Origin: Actinomycetota bacterium
GTDB lineage: Bacteria; Actinomycetota; Thermoleophilia; Gaiellales; Gaiellaceae
DNA length: 19,573 nucleotides
Direction of reading: 5' to 3'
Assembly: GCA_016870235.1 (NCBI GenBank)
Contig: VGCB01000002.1
Coordinates: 1 to 19,573 of the forward strand
Shown here: one piece after another, positions 15,907 to 19,573 of the stretch
How the letters are laid out: each line of letters begins with the position of its first letter
Numbering within the stretch: position 1 is the first letter of the stretch
Notes under the pieces: model-generated
Seen by the model: only the letters and a program-made list of their open reading frames with translations
The model's database searches: none
Told to the model about the DNA's origin: nothing
Translations under genes and position numbers: made by a program

Positions 15907-16851
15907 GTGGGATTGAGGCGGTCGCAGCCCGTGCGCGTCATCTCGATCGCGTTCGCTCTCGCCGCGACGTTCGGTCTTGCCGTCGACCGCTCGACGGGAG
16001 CGGCCGGCCGGCCGCAGGTGGTGGACGCGGTCTGTGCGGGCACGGCCGTCGCGTCGGTCGCCGGTCCTGTTGCGGACACGGAGCTGACGGAGATCTCCGG
16101 CATCGACCACGGCGTCGCCAGCCCACGGACGCTCTGGGTGCACAACGACTCCGGCGACTCCGCGCGCGTGTTCGCCGTCATGCCGTCGGGGCGCACGCGC
16201 GCGACCGTCGAACTGGCCGGGGCGATTGCCTTCGACTGGGAGGAAATCGCCGTCGGCGTCGGGCCCGCGCCGGGCGTGTCGTACCTGTACGTCGCCGACA
16301 TCGGCGACAACCTGCTGATCCGCCCAGAGGTCGCCGTCCACCGGGCTCCCGAGCCGCCCGCCGGGGCACAGGGGAGGATCGCACTCGAGGGGGCGGTCGC
16401 GCTGCGGCTGCGGTATCCGGACGGGCCACGGGATGCCGAGGCGCTCCTCGTCGACCCGGTCAGGCGTCAGCTCCTGATCGTCGAGAAGATCGCGAGCGGC
16501 GGCCCCGCGGGCGTCTACAGCGCGCCCCTTCGCCTCCCTACGAGGCGTGTCACGACGATGAGGCGTGTCACCGAGATCCGCCTCCCGGCCGGCTCTCGCA
16601 ATCGGGTCACGGGCGCCGACATCAGCGCGGACGGGACGCAGATCGCCGTCCGGACGACGGGCGCGGTGCTCCTCTGGAAGCGCGACCCGGCGAAGAGCGC
16701 GTGGTCGGCGCTCATGGCCTCGCCCTGCCTCGGTCCCGTTCCAGCCGAGCAGCAGGGCGAGGCGATCGCCTTCGCCGGCGACGGGCGGAGCTACACGACG
16801 GTGAGCGAAGGGCTCGGCCAGCCGATCCACGTCGTCAGCGCGGGGCGGTAG
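15907..16851 (+). CDS. Secreted beta-propeller-like protein of unknown function
   Basis: The 314-residue product begins with a basic n-region and hydrophobic core (RVISIAFALAATFGLAV, about 9-25), a likely signal peptide or N-terminal anchor, so it is probably exported. The mature part has repeated beta-strand patterns: EISGIDHGVASPRTLWVHND, FDWEEIAVGVGP, YLYVADIGDN (about 121-130), DAEALLVDPVRRQLLIVEK and SADGTQIAVRT. This is typical of a widespread actinobacterial family of propeller-like proteins whose HNDSGD and DIGDN motifs may bind a metal. The function is unknown. GTG 15907 is chosen because a -10 box precedes it by 6 nt and it retains positive charges before the signal core; GTG 15931 is an alternative. 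It is a single-gene unit, closed by a 10-bp hairpin. Confidence 0.85.
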   Translation: MGLRRSQPVRVISIAFALAATFGLAVDRSTGAAGRPQVVDAVCAGTAVASVAGPVADTELTEISGIDHGVASPRTLWVHNDSGDSARVFAVMPSGRTRATVELAGAIAFDWEEIAVGVGPAPGVSYLYVADIGDNLLIRPEVAVHRAPEPPAGAQGRIALEGAVALRLRYPDGPRDAEALLVDPVRRQLLIVEKIASGGPAGVYSAPLRLPTRRVTTMRRVTEIRLPAGSRNRVTGADISADGTQIAVRTTGAVLLWKRDPAKSAWSALMASPCLGPVPAEQQGEAIAFAGDGRSYTTVSEGLGQPIHVVSAGR

Positions 16852-16866
16852 AGCAGTCGCAGGGTG

Positions 16867-16891
16867 ACGAGGGGAGCCGGACTCCCCTCGT
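16867..16891. terminator. Bidirectional terminator
   Basis: A perfect 10-bp stem (16867-16876 with 16882-16891) with a 5-nt loop lies between two convergent genes, 15 nt after one stop and 10 nt after the other. Confidence 0.75.
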
Positions 16892-16901
16892 TCAACGATC
16901 C

Positions 16902-17378
16902 CTAGCCGAGCAGCCCCTTCAGCCGGTCGAGCGCGGAGTCGACATCGCTGTCCTCGGGCACGGCGCCTTCGGGGGTGACGTGGTCGACGGCCTGCGGCAG
17001 CACCTCGGAGAGCGCCTCCGCGGCCTCGTCCTCGGAGACGCCGAGCTCGTTCGCGATCCGCGAGAGCTCGGCGGGGTCGATGATCCTGCGCACGTCGTCG
17101 GCGCCGATCGGCTCGTTGTCGCCGGTGCTCACCCAGGAGTCCGCCTGCGAGCTCAGGCCCTGCGCCTTCATCCCGCCGAGGATCTTGCCGAGACCCCCGC
17201 CCGCGAGCATGCCGATCACCATCGGGAGCAGGCGGGCGATCCCGCCACCGCCGAGGAGGCTCCCGAGGATGCCTCCGAGGCCGCCGCCCAGCCCCCCGCC
17301 GCCTCCTCCGAGGACGTTGCCTAGCCCTCCGCCTCCGCCCTTCCCTACGCTCTTCAACAGATCTTCGAGCCCCGTCAT
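16902..17378 (-). CDS. DUF937/YidB-like glycine-rich protein
   Basis: This 158-residue protein starts at ATG 17378, with GGGAGG 7 nt upstream. A short helix (MTGLEDLLKSVGK) is followed by a Gly/Leu-rich low-complexity region (about 13-60, GGGGLGNVLGGGGGGL), then LLPMVIGMLAGGGLGKILGGMK. The C-terminal half holds a helical domain (about 82-158) with WVSTGDNEPIGADDVRRI and ELGVSEDEAAEALSEVLPQ. This arrangement is typical of YidB/DUF937 proteins, whose function is not established. The glycine-rich part may associate with membranes or self-assemble, but no clear transmembrane helix is evident. It lies 28 nt downstream of the Asp-box gene on the same strand, so it probably shares the PfkB-kinase operon. 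Confidence 0.85.
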   Translation of the reverse strand: MTGLEDLLKSVGKGGGGGLGNVLGGGGGGLGGGLGGILGSLLGGGGIARLLPMVIGMLAGGGLGKILGGMKAQGLSSQADSWVSTGDNEPIGADDVRRIIDPAELSRIANELGVSEDEAAEALSEVLPQAVDHVTPEGAVPEDSDVDSALDRLKGLLG

Positions 17379-17406
17379 GGTTGCCTCCCTTGTCGTTTGC
17401 CGGGGT

Positions 17407-17844
17407 CTAGTTCGGTGACGCCGGCCCCCGCTCGGCCGGTGCGTTGGTGCCGATCCAGCGGAGCGCGTCGATCTCCGGCAGCTCCACCGCCAGCCGGCGC
17501 CAGAAGATCCCGCCGTCCCGGGAGACGTACAGCCGGTCGCTGGACGCGAACGCGATCGTGTCCGGGTGATCGGCGAGGAGCGCGACCGCACGCCCCGCCG
17601 GGAGCCCGCTCCCCGTCTCGCGCCAGGTGGCGCCCGCGTCGTCCGAGACGACGAGCGGCGGTCGGCGGTCGACGATCACGACGACGCGCGCGCCGACCGC
17701 GTCGACGTCGACGACGCGCGGCAGGCTCAGGTCGACATGGGCTCGCGGGCGGATCTCCGCCTCCGGCCCGAGGTCGACGGTCTCGTCCTCGAGATCGACC
17801 TCGACCACCCCGACGGCGCAGCGGACGAGCAGCCGCTCGCTCAC
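17407..17844 (-). CDS. Short Asp-box (BNR-repeat) protein
   Basis: This 145-residue protein starts at a GTG that overlaps the stop of the PfkB-type kinase by 4 nt (GTGA). Two Asp-box repeats are clear: SDDAGATW (about 68-75) and SRDGGIFW (about 108-115), each S-x-D-x-G-x-x-W-like, and strands such as VVEVDLED and RLYVSRDGG fit propeller blades. Sialidases, photosystem-assembly-like and YCF48-like proteins have 5-8 such blades. With about three blades this protein is too short for a closed propeller, unless it oligomerises or is a decayed remnant. There is no signal peptide, so it is cytosolic, unlike most Asp-box proteins. The function is unknown and the coupling to a sugar kinase is the only clue. 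Confidence 0.8.
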   Translation of the reverse strand: MSERLLVRCAVGVVEVDLEDETVDLGPEAEIRPRAHVDLSLPRVVDVDAVGARVVVIVDRRPPLVVSDDAGATWRETGSGLPAGRAVALLADHPDTIAFASSDRLYVSRDGGIFWRRLAVELPEIDALRWIGTNAPAERGPASPN

Positions 17845-18644
17845 GTCGCCCGCTCCGCCAGCAGCTCGACGACGAGCTCGGCGGCGAAGGCCGCCGCCTC
17901 GGCGGGATCGACGCCCGCCGCCCGGGCCGTGACGTACCCCGCGACGAACGCGTCGCCGGCACCCGTCGGGTCGGCTCCCTCCACGATCCGCGACGGCCGG
18001 ATGTCCTCCACCCGACCTCCGGCGTACACCGTCGCCCCCTGGGAGCCGCGTGTCACGATCACCTCCTCGACGCCCAGCTCGGCGGCCTCGCACCCGAGCA
18101 CCTGCGCCTCCTCCTGCGAGAGCTTGAGGACGTCGACGAGCCGCAGCAGCCCCCGATCGCCGGGCGGCCCGAGCCGGAGAGGGCCCGTCGCGCGGCGGCG
18201 GACGAGCCCCTGCCCGTCGAAGGAGATCCGGCAGCCGCGATCCGCGATCGCTCGGAGCACGTCGGCGTCGACGTCGCCCTCGAGGAGCGGCGCCGCGTGC
18301 ACCCACTGCTCGAGCTCGAGATCGTCGAGATCGGATGGCCGCCAGCGCTCGCCCGCCTGCCGTACCGTCAGCTGCCGCCTGTCCCCCGCGTTCGCGATCT
18401 CGAACGCCGCGGTCTCGGCGGCGTCGAGGATTGCCACGCGGCAGCCGCCGAAGGCGTCTTCGAACATGAGCCGATCGTCCGGGGCGCAGCGCGTGACGAG
18501 CGAGCCGCCGGCGGCCGCGACGGTCGGGGCCGCGAAGGTGGGGCATCCACCCGCCCGCGGCGGGCCCCCGTCGACCCGGTCGATGGCGACGTTGCCGAGC
18601 ACCGTGATCGGCGCGCCTTCGGGGTGAGCACGGCTCCCTCTCAC
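17841..18644 (-). CDS. PfkB-family sugar/nucleoside kinase
   Basis: The 267-residue protein is a PfkB (ribokinase-like) kinase that transfers phosphate from ATP to a sugar or nucleoside hydroxyl. The N-terminus holds TVLGNVAIDRV and a Gly pair (AGGCP, about 31-35), matching PfkB signature 1. The C-terminus holds signature 2, DPTGAGDAFVAGYVTARAAG, with catalytic base D231 in GAGD (228-231). It is slightly short for the family (about 300), mainly because of a compact lid region, so the substrate cannot be assigned. The GTG at 18644 overlaps the stop of the decayed kinase remnant upstream (GTGA), and its own stop overlaps the Asp-box gene, so a tightly coupled operon is likely. No specific symbol is justified. 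Confidence 0.88.
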   Translation of the reverse strand: MRGSRAHPEGAPITVLGNVAIDRVDGGPPRAGGCPTFAAPTVAAAGGSLVTRCAPDDRLMFEDAFGGCRVAILDAAETAAFEIANAGDRRQLTVRQAGERWRPSDLDDLELEQWVHAAPLLEGDVDADVLRAIADRGCRISFDGQGLVRRRATGPLRLGPPGDRGLLRLVDVLKLSQEEAQVLGCEAAELGVEEVIVTRGSQGATVYAGGRVEDIRPSRIVEGADPTGAGDAFVAGYVTARAAGVDPAEAAAFAAELVVELLAERAT

Positions 18645-18819
18645 GCAGAGAGCGTACGGACGGTGCGGATCACGTCATCGAGGTCGAGCTCGACATCGGT
18701 GCTCAATCGCACGAGGGCTCCGGGGTGACCACCGCCGCCGCGAGACGCGCTGCGACCGTGGTCTTCACCGCTCCCGGCGGGCCGGTGACGACGACGAGAG
18801 CCGGCGGAACGGCGCTCAG
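18641..18819 (-). pseudogene. Remnant of a P-loop kinase with internal deletion
   Basis: Immediately after the aconitase stop, one frame reads PPALVVVTGPPGAVKTTVAA (a Walker A motif) and then stops at 18703-18705 after TPEPSCD. A second frame picks up at about 18717 with GALVRLSTDVELDLDDVIRT, which looks like the C-terminal tail of a small-molecule kinase, and ends in a TGA that overlaps the PfkB start (GTGA). The middle of the protein is missing and the two ends are out of frame. The Walker A has Val where Gly should precede the Lys, and no normal start codon is present. The simplest reading is a former kinase gene, translationally coupled to pfkB, reduced to its two ends by deletion. The family beyond P-loop kinase is not certain. 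Confidence 0.6.
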
Positions 18820-19573
18820 GACGCCGAGCGCTGGAACAGCTTCCGCAGCACGTACAGGAGGATCCCGCCGTGCCGCATGTACTCGCGCTCGCGCGGGGTG
18901 TCGAGCCGGACGGTCGCCCGGAACTCCCGGCCGTCCGCCCGCACCGTGACCTCGCGCGCCTCGCCGTTCTCGACGCCGACGATGTCGAAGGACTCGCGGC
19001 CGGTGAGGCCGAGCGTCTCGCGGCTCTCGCCGGGCAGGAACTGCAGAGGCAGGATCCCCATCATCAGCAGGTTCGAGCGGTGGATCCGCTCGTAGCTCTC
19101 CGCGATCACGGCCCGGATCCCGAGGAGGTTCGGGCCCTTCGCGGCCCAGTCGCGGGAGGAGCCCGACCCGTACTCCTTGCCGGCGAGGACGATCGTGGGC
19201 ACGCCCTCGGCGACGTAGCGCTCGCTCGCCTCGAAGATCGTCATCTCGTCGCCGGAAGGCAGATGTGCCGTCCACGTGCCCTCCGAGCCGGGCACGATCT
19301 GGTTCCGCAGCCGGACGTTCGCGAACGTGCCGCGCACCATCACCTCGTGGTTGCCGCGCCGGGAGCCGAGGGAGTTGAAGTCCTTCCGCTCGACCCCGTG
19401 CTCGAGGAGGTACTTCCCGGCCGGCGAGTCGGGCTTGATCGAGCCCGCCGGGGAGATGTGGTCGGTCGTGACCGAGTCGCCGACGGACACGAGGCAGCGG
19501 GCGCCGGCGATGTCCTCGACCGTGCCTTCGCCCGACGCCATCCCGTCGAAGTACGGCGCGCGCCGCACGTAGG
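18816..19573 (-). CDS. acnA: Aconitate hydratase, C-terminal part (5' end outside window)
   Basis: The last about 252 codons of aconitase, the TCA-cycle [4Fe-4S] enzyme interconverting citrate and isocitrate, enter from the right edge; the cluster cysteines lie outside the window. Visible motifs are the linker [37 protein letters not shown], and the domain-4 swivel motif [16 protein letters not shown] with the substrate-binding Ser/Arg, followed by [21 protein letters not shown]. This combination is the AcnA/IRP1 type rather than AcnB. It ends normally in [10 protein letters not shown]. Just downstream comes the kinase remnant with no spacer. Only the C-terminal quarter can be judged, and it looks intact. 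Confidence 0.95.
   Translation of the reverse strand, partial: YVRRAPYFDGMASGEGTVEDIAGARCLVSVGDSVTTDHISPAGSIKPDSPAGKYLLEHGVERKDFNSLGSRRGNHEVMVRGTFANVRLRNQIVPGSEGTWTAHLPSGDEMTIFEASERYVAEGVPTIVLAGKEYGSGSSRDWAAKGPNLLGIRAVIAESYERIHRSNLLMMGILPLQFLPGESRETLGLTGRESFDIVGVENGEAREVTVRADGREFRATVRLDTPREREYMRHGGILLYVLRKLFQRSAS

Noticed and set aside
17175..17345. Low-complexity GC repeats that could be taken for a non-coding repeat array
   Set aside because: They encode the glycine-rich region of the DUF937/YidB-like protein in a frame with a good start and ribosome binding site.

Overview
The window is a very GC-rich, densely packed bacterial chromosome segment. Strong C/G third-position bias, frequent GTG starts, ECF sigma/anti-sigma and OmpR-type regulators, and repeated TANNNT boxes placed 6-8 nt before start codons (leaderless mRNAs) fit a high-GC actinomycete. 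Thermoleophilia (Gaiella/Solirubrobacter-like) is my best guess, but this is inference: there is no rRNA or other decisive marker.

Layout. 1-538: end of an uncharacterised HAHENVC-motif protein. 539-1106: non-coding or decayed DNA with a 45-bp near-perfect palindrome resembling a REP element. 1085-7344: nitrogen assimilation, with a -10 box, a 25-codon leader ORF, two consecutive hairpins, then gltB and gltD (NADPH glutamate synthase), ending in a 16-bp hairpin. 7388-9290 (minus): a divergent PII protein and an ammonium transporter translated with a 4-nt overlap and converging on gltBD, preceded by a terminator-like hairpin. 9354-11437 (plus): ECF sigma factor, a minimal soluble anti-sigma-like protein, an OmpR-type response regulator, and a sigma-factor-like orphan whose tail overlaps the opposite strand. 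14623-11273 (minus): SixA-like phosphatase, ABC-2 ATPase and permease, and a GAF histidine kinase broken by a 1-nt frameshift. 14678-15520 (plus): a PhzF-family protein. 15521-15906: a repeat-rich spacer with five DnaA-box-like 9-mers. 15907-16851 (plus): a secreted propeller-like protein. 19573-16902 (minus): 3' part of aconitase, the decayed remnant of a P-loop kinase, a PfkB-family sugar kinase, a short Asp-box protein and a DUF937/YidB-like protein.

How it fits together. Ammonium enters through Amt. It is fixed by glutamine synthetase (not in the window) and GltBD. The amt-linked PII would normally sense 2-oxoglutarate/ATP and gate Amt, but this copy lacks the modifiable T-loop tyrosine and the usual phosphate-binding lysine. 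Both nitrogen operons show possible RNA-level attenuation signals in their leaders. The regulatory block (sigma, anti-sigma, response regulator, kinase) may be one signalling system, but the kinase as sequenced is not intact. No rRNA, tRNA, CRISPR array, transposase or integrase gene was recognised. The best candidates for something undescribed are the gltB leader, the non-modifiable PII with its hairpin leader, and the DnaA-box/iteron-like spacer at 15.57-15.73 kb.
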